Positions 33,119 to 41,741 of a DNA stretch of 64,000 bases are shown piece after piece (the stretch's first letter is position 1; each line of letters opens with the position of its first letter). Made by a program: the position numbers and the translations under genes. Under the pieces are notes generated by a model. That model did not search any database. It had not been told where the DNA came from and saw only the letters and a program-made list of their open reading frames with translations. Source of the stretch: Planctomycetota bacterium (GTDB lineage Bacteria > Planctomycetota > Brocadiia > SM23-32 > JAKLEA01); contig JAKLEA010000026.1 in the NCBI GenBank assembly GCA_022711755.1, forward strand, positions 1 through 64,000, read 5' to 3'.

Positions 33119-34869
33119 GGAATCGGGTCGGCTGCCTTATGTGGAGATTGTGCCGGCAAAGGGATGACCTTCCATACCGATGCCCATTCGTTTTCAAAGA
33201 TTTTCTTCAGGTAAGGTCTGGCCTCAGGGCGCAGACCCAGCAACTGCCTCGGCCCCTTCCAGGCGCGTTTCATTACCAGCCAATGCGTCACGCCCTTTGC
33301 CCGCAGGAATTCAGCCTCCGCCCGCGGGCCTTCCGGCGTTCGCCCATCCGGCAGCGCGCGAAGCCCCTGCCATGTATCCTCGAACACTACGCCCTGAATG
33401 CTGTGCCCCCCGAAAACGCGGTTTCCGCTGACTGCCGGGAGGTGGTTGTTCAGAACCTCGTCCGTGAAGATCACCTCGTCTATGCCCGTGTTGTCCCGGA
33501 CATATTCCATGGCCTCGCATATGCCCTTGGGCATGTAAGCGCGATAATCGCGTGTCGCAAAGAAATACAGATCCCGTCGAACATGGTAGATGTTCGTTCC
33601 GGCAAGAAGGATCAGAACAAGAACCAGTATGGTCAACCTGAGATTGCGGTTCGCGGCCCATGCCCTGAAGCGTCGGGCAAGCTCGGTGTTAATCTCGAGG
33701 AGGCCGGCAGTCGCCAGCAAAGCGATTGGAATATGCCAGCCTTCCGTCATCCTGCGCTGGAAGTTCACAGGCAGATATATGGCAACCCAATGAATCATGA
33801 CCCATGCCCCGAGCAATAACGCCATCCAGCTCCCGCGCTTTGCGCATCGGAAACAGCCATAGGCAGCGGGAATCCAGAGGAACCCGTAGCAAAGGACATA
33901 GCCGATCGGCCGCTGGCTTGGAAGCACGTTCTGCTCCGCCCACTTCTGGAGCGTGATGTCGCTCCTCATGCTGACCCACGTATATATTGGAGCCGGAACG
34001 CAGAGCAACGCGACTATCATGGCGACAGGAATGATGCGTCCGGAAGGAAACTTTAACCTTATCCAGGCCAGTCCCACACAGACAGCGCAGACCGACGCGC
34101 CGGCAATAAGGTCAAAAGGATGGCTCAGAAGAAGAAATAGTCCGCAGATACCGCCTATGACGGCAGATATGATGGCCGCCCTTAGCGACGCAACGCCCAC
34201 TGAACCGGCGCATCCCGCCAGCATCAATCCGCGCATCAGGAAGAAGACGAGCAGAGCCATGAGCGCATACGATATCGCCATATGCGGCGATTCATAGACA
34301 CTCATGAACACAATGGCTTCCGGCTGAAAAACATCAGCCGAAAGGATGTTCATCGGGCCTGGATATCGGGCCTTGTATAACCAGCCGACGCCGGAAGACG
34401 TGAAGGCAATCAGAACAGCCAGACGACGCGCTGACGGGGCTTCAAAAACGAGCGACGCAAGCAGGTATATGCCCATCGCCGCCGCAACTCCGAAAACAAT
34501 CCTTCCGAGGTGATACGCCGCCGGATTTGAAATCCCTGTCAACCGCGCGACATTGCCGATCAGCACGAACTCCGGACGGAACAATCCATGATTCGGCTTC
34601 TCAGGCGTATAGGAATTTCTTATCAGAATCTCGCCGTTGCGCGCGCGCTCAATCTGAGCAAGGTATGTAGGCAAGTCCCCTGAGTTCAATGTGTGGACGA
34701 ACATGAATTCAGCATCCGGCGGCGAATTCAGATACCCATATATATAAGGAACCAACGTAAGCAGCATGAAAATGGAGGCAATGCCGACGACCGGCAGGCT
34801 TTCGCGCATAAGCGATCGAAGGCCCTGTGGGGGTATGGCGCTGCTTGTAGAGATCGTCATTGACTCCAT
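33115..34869 (-). CDS. Large multi-pass membrane protein, GT-C glycosyltransferase-like
   Basis: A 584-aa protein with about eleven hydrophobic helices and a C-terminal soluble domain (from about residue 450, MEYVRDNTGIDEVIFTDEV). After TM1 a loop carries NSGDLPTYLAQIERARNGE, similar in position to the acidic first loop of GT-C enzymes. It is the first gene of an operon running to 29023. It shares topology with its downstream neighbour but little obvious sequence. The C-terminal domain is reminiscent of those in bacterial membrane mannosyl- or arabinosyl-transferase-like proteins. Function, lipid-linked sugar transfer, is inferred. Confidence 0.75.
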   Translation of the reverse strand: MESMTISTSSAIPPQGLRSLMRESLPVVGIASIFMLLTLVPYIYGYLNSPPDAEFMFVHTLNSGDLPTYLAQIERARNGEILIRNSYTPEKPNHGLFRPEFVLIGNVARLTGISNPAAYHLGRIVFGVAAAMGIYLLASLVFEAPSARRLAVLIAFTSSGVGWLYKARYPGPMNILSADVFQPEAIVFMSVYESPHMAISYALMALLVFFLMRGLMLAGCAGSVGVASLRAAIISAVIGGICGLFLLLSHPFDLIAGASVCAVCVGLAWIRLKFPSGRIIPVAMIVALLCVPAPIYTWVSMRSDITLQKWAEQNVLPSQRPIGYVLCYGFLWIPAAYGCFRCAKRGSWMALLLGAWVMIHWVAIYLPVNFQRRMTEGWHIPIALLATAGLLEINTELARRFRAWAANRNLRLTILVLVLILLAGTNIYHVRRDLYFFATRDYRAYMPKGICEAMEYVRDNTGIDEVIFTDEVLNNHLPAVSGNRVFGGHSIQGVVFEDTWQGLRALPDGRTPEGPRAEAEFLRAKGVTHWLVMKRAWKGPRQLLGLRPEARPYLKKIFENEWASVWKVIPLPAQSPHKAADPIP

Positions 34870-34919
34870 GAAGCATCCCAGCCTGACGCGGGAGAATAAA
34901 TCAGTTTAAACGCAGCGCC

Positions 34920-34947
34920 AGTATAACCTTTCATGATTCAGGCGCAA
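34920..34947 (-). promoter_or_regulatory. Promoter of the 34869-29023 operon
   Basis: On the minus strand TTGCGC (34942-34947), a 16-bp spacer and TATACT (34920-34925), giving a leader of about 45 nt before the ATG at 34869. It lies back-to-back with the FHA-gene promoter in the same 190-nt spacer. Confidence 0.5.
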
Positions 34948-35021
34948 CCCGGCTGACAACGCGCGGCGCGGCGACACGGACATCCTGATGTTCAACGCAG
35001 TGGTTCAACTCAGGCTATTGC

Positions 35022-35051
35022 TTGTCCGCTTCAATATCTCTTCATTATAAT
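35022..35051 (+). promoter_or_regulatory. Promoter of the FHA/histidine kinase operon; leaderless
   Basis: TTGTCC (35022-35027), an 18-bp spacer and a perfect TATAAT (35046-35051). Eight nucleotides separate the -10 box from the ATG at 35060, so the mRNA should start at or within a few bases of the codon. No Shine-Dalgarno is present. Confidence 0.6.
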
Positions 35052-35059
35052 CCAAATAT

Positions 35060-36034
35060 ATGGAAGCATACATTACGATCAACTCCGGAGAGCGCGAGGG
35101 CATCCTCATCACGCTGCGCTGCCCGGCGACAATAGGCCGGGCATCAGGTTGCGACCTGCGCCTGACCGAAGACAAAAGCGTTTCTTCCCGCCATGCCCGA
35201 ATATTCATAAAGGACAGTTTCCACGCCATTGAAGACCTGCATACGCGCAACGGCACGCTTGTTAATGGGCGCCCAGTCAGAATCCACTTCCTGAAATCGG
35301 GCGATGTCATACAGGTTGGAGACACCATGCTGCGCTTTTCCCTTTCCGACAGCGCGACTGAGAGACGCATGGATGGGGAATTGGCGGATCAGGTCGAGGC
35401 AGCATCTGAAACTGATCGAAGCGGACTCAAAGTTGGCTTTTCAAAGACGGCCATTGGAGCCGCTCTTTGCGGGCTTGGCGCCTTCGGTCCCTGGCCGCAG
35501 TTAGCTGTCTTCAGCCTGGCAGCGATTATACTTGGGATCATATCCCTGGCGGAGATACGGCGTGGGGCATCGCGCGGCCTTCCGCTGGCTGCTGCCGGCC
35601 TGCTGCTCGGTTTGGGCACCGGCGTGTATCATCTTCGAGATATCGCCTTCCTGCCATACGTTTATCATAAAAGGGAAATGGCATGCAGGGATAATCTTCG
35701 CCAGATACACGACTCGCTTACGAAGTACCGCACAGACAACGCCGGAAGGTACCCCCCCTCGCTTCTGGAGCTTGCGCCAACATACCTGCGGGATTCCTCC
35801 GCTCTGCGCTGTCCGTCATCCAAGGATGCCGGGGTGTTGGCTGAATACGTCTACCTTGCCTCTGGAAGGCGCGACAGCGACCGCGTCCTGCCCGTCGCCG
35901 CCGATCCGGATTCAGCCGCACACGGAAAACCCGGCGGCAATGTGCTATACTCAGACGGCCATATTCAGTGGATTCCGGCGGAAGAGATGGCCGGAATCCT
36001 TGAGCAATTCGCACCGTCAGAGCAGTCGCCATGA
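35060..36034 (+). CDS. FHA domain protein with membrane anchor and pseudopilin-like C-terminal domain
   Basis: A 324-aa chimera. Residues 1-95 are an FHA phosphothreonine-binding domain with its key residues: GR (26-27), SSRH (42-45), NG (64-65) and NG (69-70). Two hydrophobic helices (about 133-160 and 173-195) follow in a DUF4190-like arrangement. The last part (about 210-324) starts CRDNLRQIHDSLTKYRTDNAGRYP and ends with YSDGHIQWI, the H/DG tail of DUF1559-like pseudopilins common in Planctomycetes. The FHA domain should be cytoplasmic and the tail external. It overlaps the next gene, a histidine kinase, by ATGA, hinting that phosphorylation state is read through the FHA domain. Confidence 0.85.
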   Translation: MEAYITINSGEREGILITLRCPATIGRASGCDLRLTEDKSVSSRHARIFIKDSFHAIEDLHTRNGTLVNGRPVRIHFLKSGDVIQVGDTMLRFSLSDSATERRMDGELADQVEAASETDRSGLKVGFSKTAIGAALCGLGAFGPWPQLAVFSLAAIILGIISLAEIRRGASRGLPLAAAGLLLGLGTGVYHLRDIAFLPYVYHKREMACRDNLRQIHDSLTKYRTDNAGRYPPSLLELAPTYLRDSSALRCPSSKDAGVLAEYVYLASGRRDSDRVLPVAADPDSAAHGKPGGNVLYSDGHIQWIPAEEMAGILEQFAPSEQSP

Positions 36035-37635
36035 TTCAACAGCCCCAGACGCGACAATTCAGATCGGTGACGAGCGTCAGGCTCGGAATCGGCTTCGGAA
36101 TCGTGTTGAGCGTTTTCGCCTTCACGGTCTACGTTGCGCTGTCGCGCTTTGAAGACATGCAGAAATCCAACCGAAAAGTCAAAGAACGCCAGGATAGCAG
36201 GGAAATCGCCCTTAACCTGGGAAATCTGGCCCAGGACCTATTCTTTATTGAACTGGATTTCGAAAGGACCGGCAACTACTCTTACCTGGGAGAAGTTGAG
36301 GGGAAGAAAGAGGAAATTGACCGGCTGGCAGACGAACTTCAGGCCAGGAGCGAAGACGCCATAGAAAGAGGATGGATTCTCGAACTCCGCAACCAGGTTG
36401 ACCGTATACACGACCTATGCTCAAACCAGTTGAACGAGGCCGTCACAAAAAAAGACAAAGAGCAGATTGAAAGAGTAATGTCGGCAAGCAGGGAAACTCT
36501 CATCACCATAAACGAACTCAACGCCCGGCTTGGACGTTTTCTGGAGGGAAAAACATGGGACGCTCATCAGGAATCGCTCAGGCTATCAAAATCGAGCGCA
36601 TATCAGGCATACGTCCTTGCCGGACTGGCGGTGGTGGTAGCCGTGGCGGCTATCTTGGTCACCCGGCGTTCTATTGTCAGGCCAATTAACAAGCTGGCCG
36701 CCGGGACGGAAGCAATCGCCGAAGGCGACCTTAACCGGACCATCGAGGTAAGGGGCCAGGACGAATTCGCTCATCTGGCCGCTCGCTTCAACGATATGAC
36801 CCGCCGGCTCAGGACCAATCAGGAACAACTCCTGCGCGCGGAGAGGATGGTCACCATCGGCCAGCTCGCCGCCGGCGTCGCGCATGAAATCAACAATCCC
36901 ATTGCCGTAATCCTCGGGTATACGAAAATGCTCCTGACCTCTCTCGACCCGGAGAGCGACGAGTATCAGGACGTCAGCACGATCCAGGAAGAGGCGTTCC
37001 AGTGCAAAAAGATCGTTGAAGACCTGCTGCACCTGGCGCGTCCCGCGCGAACCCAGCCGGAAGTTGTCGCGGTCGGCGAGGTTATTGACGAAATCATCTC
37101 CATGGGCGAGAAGCTGGGCCTGACCCAAGGCGTCGAGATCGTCAAGGATATACAGGCCGGGCCCATGAAAATGGTGATGGACAGGACGCGCCTGCGCCAG
37201 GTCGCGTTGAACATCATCATCAACGCTCTGGACGCGATGAAGGAATGCACGGTCAAGCGCCTGCGCGTGACGGCGATGTGCCAGGCCGGGCCATACGCAT
37301 CATCTCATGCGCCCATGACGGAGCAACAGCAGGAGAGGCGATACCTGGTACTGACGGTCGAGGATACAGGCCCTGGAATGGCTCCTGAAACCTTGAGAAG
37401 AATCTTTGAGCCGTTCTTCACCACAAAATCCCACGGAACCGGGCTTGGCCTGGCCATCGCGCACGGAATCGTTCGCGCACATGGCGGAAGCATTGACGTC
37501 GAAAGCGACGGATCAACCGGCTCCACGTTCCACGTCAGCCTCAGAATTGTCGAGGATGAAGACGCCGACTCTACGCAATCGGGCCGGACTGAACGCGGCG
37601 GAGTTGCGCAGGAAAAGACCGGCATCGCGACCTGA
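36031..37635 (+). CDS. Membrane sensor histidine kinase with HAMP domain
   Basis: A 534-aa kinase. TM1 is about 16-36, a largely helical sensor region runs 40-190, TM2 is about 193-211 and HAMP about 212-265. The dimerisation/phosphoacceptor helix has His285 (GVAHEINNP); the ATPase domain has the N box (NIIINALDAM, about 394-403), Asp445 in VEDTGPGM and the G2 loop GTGLGLAIAHGI. It ends with a short charged tail. No response regulator is adjacent, so its partner lies elsewhere. It overlaps the FHA gene by 4 nt, which makes those two the likely functional pair. The signal it senses is unknown. Confidence 0.93.
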   Translation: MIQQPQTRQFRSVTSVRLGIGFGIVLSVFAFTVYVALSRFEDMQKSNRKVKERQDSREIALNLGNLAQDLFFIELDFERTGNYSYLGEVEGKKEEIDRLADELQARSEDAIERGWILELRNQVDRIHDLCSNQLNEAVTKKDKEQIERVMSASRETLITINELNARLGRFLEGKTWDAHQESLRLSKSSAYQAYVLAGLAVVVAVAAILVTRRSIVRPINKLAAGTEAIAEGDLNRTIEVRGQDEFAHLAARFNDMTRRLRTNQEQLLRAERMVTIGQLAAGVAHEINNPIAVILGYTKMLLTSLDPESDEYQDVSTIQEEAFQCKKIVEDLLHLARPARTQPEVVAVGEVIDEIISMGEKLGLTQGVEIVKDIQAGPMKMVMDRTRLRQVALNIIINALDAMKECTVKRLRVTAMCQAGPYASSHAPMTEQQQERRYLVLTVEDTGPGMAPETLRRIFEPFFTTKSHGTGLGLAIAHGIVRAHGGSIDVESDGSTGSTFHVSLRIVEDEDADSTQSGRTERGGVAQEKTGIAT

Positions 37636-37654
37636 CGCCGGACGGAGCAAGTCA

Positions 37655-38554
37655 TTGACTGAATTCGGCAGAACCAATCGCAGGCTGGCTATAATCGGCG
37701 CGGGCAAGGTCGGCATCGCGCTTGGAAACATCCTCAGCAAGGCCGGGCATCGGATTGTCGGCATTTCCAGCCTTTCCGGTGTCTCAGCGCAGCAGGCGCT
37801 GGACATGGTTGACGCTGAAGTCGCGACCGCCGATTCTTCATCCATCGCGCGGAACGCCGATACCGTCTTCATCACGACCCCGGATGACGCGATAGAAGGC
37901 GTCGCCGGGGCGCTTGTCTCATGCGGAGCAATCGCAGACGGCTCGATTGTCATTCATTGCAGCGGCGCGCTCTCCTCGGAAATCCTTTCCCCCGCCCGCG
38001 CCTGTGGAGCGCGCGTCGGATCGCTCCATCCGCTACAGAGCTTTGCGACCGTTGAACAGGCTCTGGAAAATCTCCCCGGATCGTTCTGCTGCATAGAGGG
38101 CGACGATGAGGCGATGCCCGTGCTCCAGGGCTTCGTGCGTGACTTGGGCGGAGTGGAACTTAGCATCCCCCCTGAAGGCAAAGTCCTCTACCATGCGGCG
38201 GCATGCGTCGCCAGCAACTACTTCGTGGCGATTACCGAGCTTGCCATCCGGATTGATATCGCCGCAGGCATCAGGCGCGATATTGCGCTGGCCTCCCTCC
38301 TGCCTCTCATGACCGGCACACTAAATAACATTAAACGCGCCGGCATTCCGGCGTGCCTCACCGGCCCGATAAGCCGCGGCGATGCTGAAATCGCGCGGCG
38401 CCACCTTGAAGCGCTTCGGGAAGCGCTTCCCGACGCCGTCCCACTTTACTGCAAATTGGGCGGATTGACGGCAGAGGTAGCATCAACAAAGGGAACTCTC
38501 CCGGCGGAAAAAGCCGCCCGGCTGGCGGATATCTTCCACGAGTTTAAAACATGA
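37655..38554 (+). CDS. Rossmann-like protein with DUF2520 domain
   Basis: A 299-aa soluble protein. It starts LTEFGRTNRRLAIIGAGKVG, a Rossmann nucleotide-binding loop (GAGKVGIALG), and continues with the segment HCSGALSSEIL and GSLHPLQSF characteristic of the Rossmann-plus-DUF2520 family, related in fold to ProC and 6-phosphogluconate dehydrogenases. The helical DUF2520 domain fills the C-terminal half. Its reaction is not established. I chose the TTG at 37655 with GGAG 8 nt upstream, 19 nt after the kinase stop; the longer frame from 37406 lies inside the kinase gene and is an artefact. Confidence 0.88.
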   Translation: MTEFGRTNRRLAIIGAGKVGIALGNILSKAGHRIVGISSLSGVSAQQALDMVDAEVATADSSSIARNADTVFITTPDDAIEGVAGALVSCGAIADGSIVIHCSGALSSEILSPARACGARVGSLHPLQSFATVEQALENLPGSFCCIEGDDEAMPVLQGFVRDLGGVELSIPPEGKVLYHAAACVASNYFVAITELAIRIDIAAGIRRDIALASLLPLMTGTLNNIKRAGIPACLTGPISRGDAEIARRHLEALREALPDAVPLYCKLGGLTAEVASTKGTLPAEKAARLADIFHEFKT

Positions 38555-38594
38555 TCCCTCTCATCAGGATTTGCATGACAAGGAGACAATCCCC

Positions 38595-39653
38595 GTGAAC
38601 TCAAGAGAACGCGTTACGCTGCAACTGCGCCATCAGGAAACCGACCGCATCCCGAAGACAGACAGCCCGTGGGGAACGACGATTGAGCGCTGGCGCAAGG
38701 AAGGCCTCCCGGCGGACAAGGGACCAGGAGAGTTCTTCGGCTACGAGTTCTGCGGCGCGGGGGCGGACAACTCCTTCAGGCTCCCCACGGAGACCATCGA
38801 GGACACGCCCGAATACACGATCACCCGGAACGGCAACGGCGCCGTGATGAAGAACTGGAAGGGCAAGACATCCACGCCCGAATTGATCGAGCACACGATA
38901 AAGGATCGCGCCGGCTTCGATCTCTATAAAGACCACCTCGAATGGGACGCTTCCCGCATCCCAGGGCAGGAACACCTTGACAACTACAACAAACAGCGCG
39001 AGCGCGGGATGTTCTGCCACTACGCGGCCGCCGTCGGTTACGACTACAGCAGTTCCACCTGCGGCCCGGACAACCTTCTGATCGCCATGGCCGAAGACCC
39101 GGGCTGGGTGGCTGATCTGTTTGACAGAATCGCGGAACTGACCATCCTGAACGCCGGGGAAATGATGAATCGTGGCTGGGTTTTCGACGGCGCGTTCCTT
39201 TACGACGACATGGGCTACAAGAACGCCACGTTCTTCTCCCCCGCCGTCTATCGCCGCCTGCTCTTCCCGTCGCACAAGAAGATGTGCGACTTCTTCCACA
39301 GCCACAAGCTCCCCGTGATCCTGCACAGTTGCGGGCGCGTGACCCAGTTCCTGCCCTACCTTATTGACGCCGGATTCGATTGCCTGCAACCTCTGGAGGT
39401 CAAGGCGGGCATGGACCTGCTTGACCTGAAGAAGCGTTACGGAGATCGCATGGCCTACATGGGCGGCATTGACGTGCGCGTCATGGCGCGCGGGAACGAC
39501 GAGGAGATGCGCCGGGAGATCGGGGAGAAGATCGCGGCGGCCAAAATCGGCGGCGGATACATCTACCATAGCGACCACTCCGTCCCGGACAACGTGAGCT
39601 TTGAGAGCTACAGGAAGGTCATGGAACTGGTAGACAAATACGGAGCGTATTGA
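38595..39653 (+). CDS. Uroporphyrinogen decarboxylase-like protein
   Basis: A 352-aa TIM-barrel protein of the UroD/MtaA superfamily. The C-terminal part has ILHSCGRVTQFLP and YIYHSDHSVPDNVSFE, giving His and Cys residues that in MtaA-type members bind zinc. True heme-pathway UroD has a different N-terminal RP motif, so this belongs to the large set of relatives acting in one-carbon or sugar metabolism; the substrate is unknown. GTG 38595 is chosen because AAGGAG lies 9 nt upstream; an in-frame TTG at 38571 is not supported. It is alone between the DUF2520 and vWA genes. Confidence 0.88.
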   Translation: MNSRERVTLQLRHQETDRIPKTDSPWGTTIERWRKEGLPADKGPGEFFGYEFCGAGADNSFRLPTETIEDTPEYTITRNGNGAVMKNWKGKTSTPELIEHTIKDRAGFDLYKDHLEWDASRIPGQEHLDNYNKQRERGMFCHYAAAVGYDYSSSTCGPDNLLIAMAEDPGWVADLFDRIAELTILNAGEMMNRGWVFDGAFLYDDMGYKNATFFSPAVYRRLLFPSHKKMCDFFHSHKLPVILHSCGRVTQFLPYLIDAGFDCLQPLEVKAGMDLLDLKKRYGDRMAYMGGIDVRVMARGNDEEMRREIGEKIAAAKIGGGYIYHSDHSVPDNVSFESYRKVMELVDKYGAY

Positions 39654-39680
39654 ATTCCTAATTTCGCTCGGTAATGAGGC

Positions 39681-41729
39681 ATGAGTTTCATCAATCCCTG
39701 GCTCCTTCTCGGCATCCTGGCCGTCGCCGGGCCGATCATACTGCACCTGCGAAGCCGCAGGGCGGCAGCGGTCCATCGCTTCGCGGCGATTGATTTCCTC
39801 CTGAGCAGCAGCAGGGAATTGACTCTTCACCTGCGCCTGCGGGAGGCGCTTCTGCTCGCGTTGCGCTGCCTGATCGTCGCGGGCCTCGCCTTCGCGCTGG
39901 CCGGACCGCTGCTGAAAATGGCGCCCGTCGGCTTGAATCGCTCCGCGCCGGCCTCGACCGTCATCATTCTGGACGACAGCATGAGCATGAGGACGCGCGT
40001 CGGCGGGCGGACGCTTTTCGACGCCGCAAAGGACCGGTGCGAAGAAATCATCAGGGGCATGGGCGCGCGGGATGAGCTTGCCCTGCTGCCGATATCGCGC
40101 GCCGACGCCCCTCCCCCGCTTGAGAAGGACGGCGGCATGCTTCTGTCCAGACTTGAGAGATTGGAACCGTCCTTTCTCAAAGGAAATGCGGCATCTGCGC
40201 TTCGGAACGCCGCAGATGCATTGGCATCGGCATCGCTTGCGTCGCGGCGCGTCGTCGTAATATCCGATTTCCGTTCCGGAACATGGGATGAGGAATCGCG
40301 CGGAGCAGTCCAAGACCTTGCGGCAAAAGGCATATCGCTGACCCCGGTTGACGTTTCCGATGGAAAGGCGTTCGATAATTGCTCCATTGCCGGGTTGTCA
40401 AGTTCCGGGGATTCGGGCAGGCTCAGGATCGGAGCAAGCGTCAGAAACCACTCCGCGTCCGCAAAGAAGACCGGAACGTGCCGGCTCATGCTGGAAGGCG
40501 GTTCTGAAGTCGCGGTCTCCTACTCGGTTGATCCGGGAGGCGAATCGCCGGTTGAATTCAACATTGCCAATCCGCCAAGCGGCGGTCTGATCTCCGGAAG
40601 CTGCTCCATCGAAGACGACGCGCTTGCGGAAGACAATGTCCTATACTTCACGGTATTCCCCCCTGGGCCGTCGCGCGCGTTGCTTGTTGACGGGGATCCG
40701 CGCGCAAGAATCCTGGATTCGGAAACTTATTACCTTGCCCGCGCGCTGGAACCCGGAAGGGAGCATAAATCCGCATTCTCAGTCGAAATCTGTTCCGCGC
40801 CGGAATTAGCCGACAGGAATACATCCGGATACGCGGCGATATTCCTCTGTAATTGTTCCGTATTGGACGACTCGTCCGCGCAGAAGATCGCAGCATTCCT
40901 TCAATCAGGAGGCATAGTCTTCATCACGCTCGGGGATTGTTTTATAAATGATGAACTGCCGGAATCCCTGCGGTCAATCATGCCGGGGGAATTCGCCAGC
41001 GATACTCCTCATGGCGGAACACAGGGACAACCCGCGCGCGCGGCCAAGTTCGGCCCAGGCTGGCGCGCGTCCTCCGATTCCGCGGGGGCGCTTTACGGCT
41101 TGACATCCGGAAGGATCGAAAAATATTTTCTTACAAAACCGGCGCCTGATTCTGAAATCCTCATCACTTTGGACAACGAAGCGCCTTTGCTGCTAGGCAG
41201 ACGCATCAGCGCAGGCTACTGCTTGATGTTGACAACCTCGATTGATCGCGACTGGTCCGATCTCTGCATCCAGCCCGGTTTTCTTCCACTGCTGCACATA
41301 CTGCTCAGAAATCTCCTCGGCAGAGACGCCGGTGACATGCCTCCGGTCGTCGAAACAGGGAATTCAATATTCCTCCCCCCAACAGCATCCGGCGCCAATA
41401 TCTTCATCAGCAGGCCGGACAGACGCGTGACTGCTCCGATGCGCAGCGGGGTTGGAGAGGAATATGGGCCGATCGAACTGCCGGGGATATACCGCGCAGT
41501 CTCCGGCAAGGCAGATGGGCCGGTCTCATGGGCATTCGCCGCAAACGCAACCCGGGATGAATCCACACTCTCAGTGTTCGGCGGCGTCGCGGAAGGTTTA
41601 TTGGCAGGAAATGTCGGCAAGAAAGGCGAAATGATCGAAGCGCGGGCTGAATATCGTCCATTATGGCGCATACTGCTCCCCCTGCTCCTTGCCCTCACCC
41701 TGATCGAAGCATATATCGCTCGGAAATAA
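39681..41729 (+). CDS. BatA/vWA-type membrane protein
   Basis: A 682-aa protein. The N-terminus is the double-transmembrane BatA-like domain (MSFINPWLLLGILAVAGPI, then helix about 56-78). A von Willebrand factor A domain follows with an intact metal-binding DxSxS (Asp98, Ser100, Ser102, in ILDDSMSM). After about residue 230 comes a large region of beta-rich and glutamine-amidotransferase-like text (GYAAIFLCNCSVLDD), and a single helix ends the chain (about 660-680). Such proteins usually sit in moxR-bat operons with a MoxR ATPase; none is present here. The probable place is the inner membrane with the bulk outside. Confidence 0.85.
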   Translation: MSFINPWLLLGILAVAGPIILHLRSRRAAAVHRFAAIDFLLSSSRELTLHLRLREALLLALRCLIVAGLAFALAGPLLKMAPVGLNRSAPASTVIILDDSMSMRTRVGGRTLFDAAKDRCEEIIRGMGARDELALLPISRADAPPPLEKDGGMLLSRLERLEPSFLKGNAASALRNAADALASASLASRRVVVISDFRSGTWDEESRGAVQDLAAKGISLTPVDVSDGKAFDNCSIAGLSSSGDSGRLRIGASVRNHSASAKKTGTCRLMLEGGSEVAVSYSVDPGGESPVEFNIANPPSGGLISGSCSIEDDALAEDNVLYFTVFPPGPSRALLVDGDPRARILDSETYYLARALEPGREHKSAFSVEICSAPELADRNTSGYAAIFLCNCSVLDDSSAQKIAAFLQSGGIVFITLGDCFINDELPESLRSIMPGEFASDTPHGGTQGQPARAAKFGPGWRASSDSAGALYGLTSGRIEKYFLTKPAPDSEILITLDNEAPLLLGRRISAGYCLMLTTSIDRDWSDLCIQPGFLPLLHILLRNLLGRDAGDMPPVVETGNSIFLPPTASGANIFISRPDRRVTAPMRSGVGEEYGPIELPGIYRAVSGKADGPVSWAFAANATRDESTLSVFGGVAEGLLAGNVGKKGEMIEARAEYRPLWRILLPLLLALTLIEAYIARK

Positions 41730-41741
41730 TCCGAGCGGCCG

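Noticed and set aside
37406-37654. N-terminal extension of the DUF2520 protein inside the histidine kinase
   Set aside because: Overlaps the kinase ATPase domain out of frame; the TTG at 37655 has a good ribosome site and starts at the Rossmann domain.
38601-40313. 570-codon open frame antisense to the UroD-like and vWA genes
   Set aside because: Shadow of two well-supported genes, with no domain of its own.
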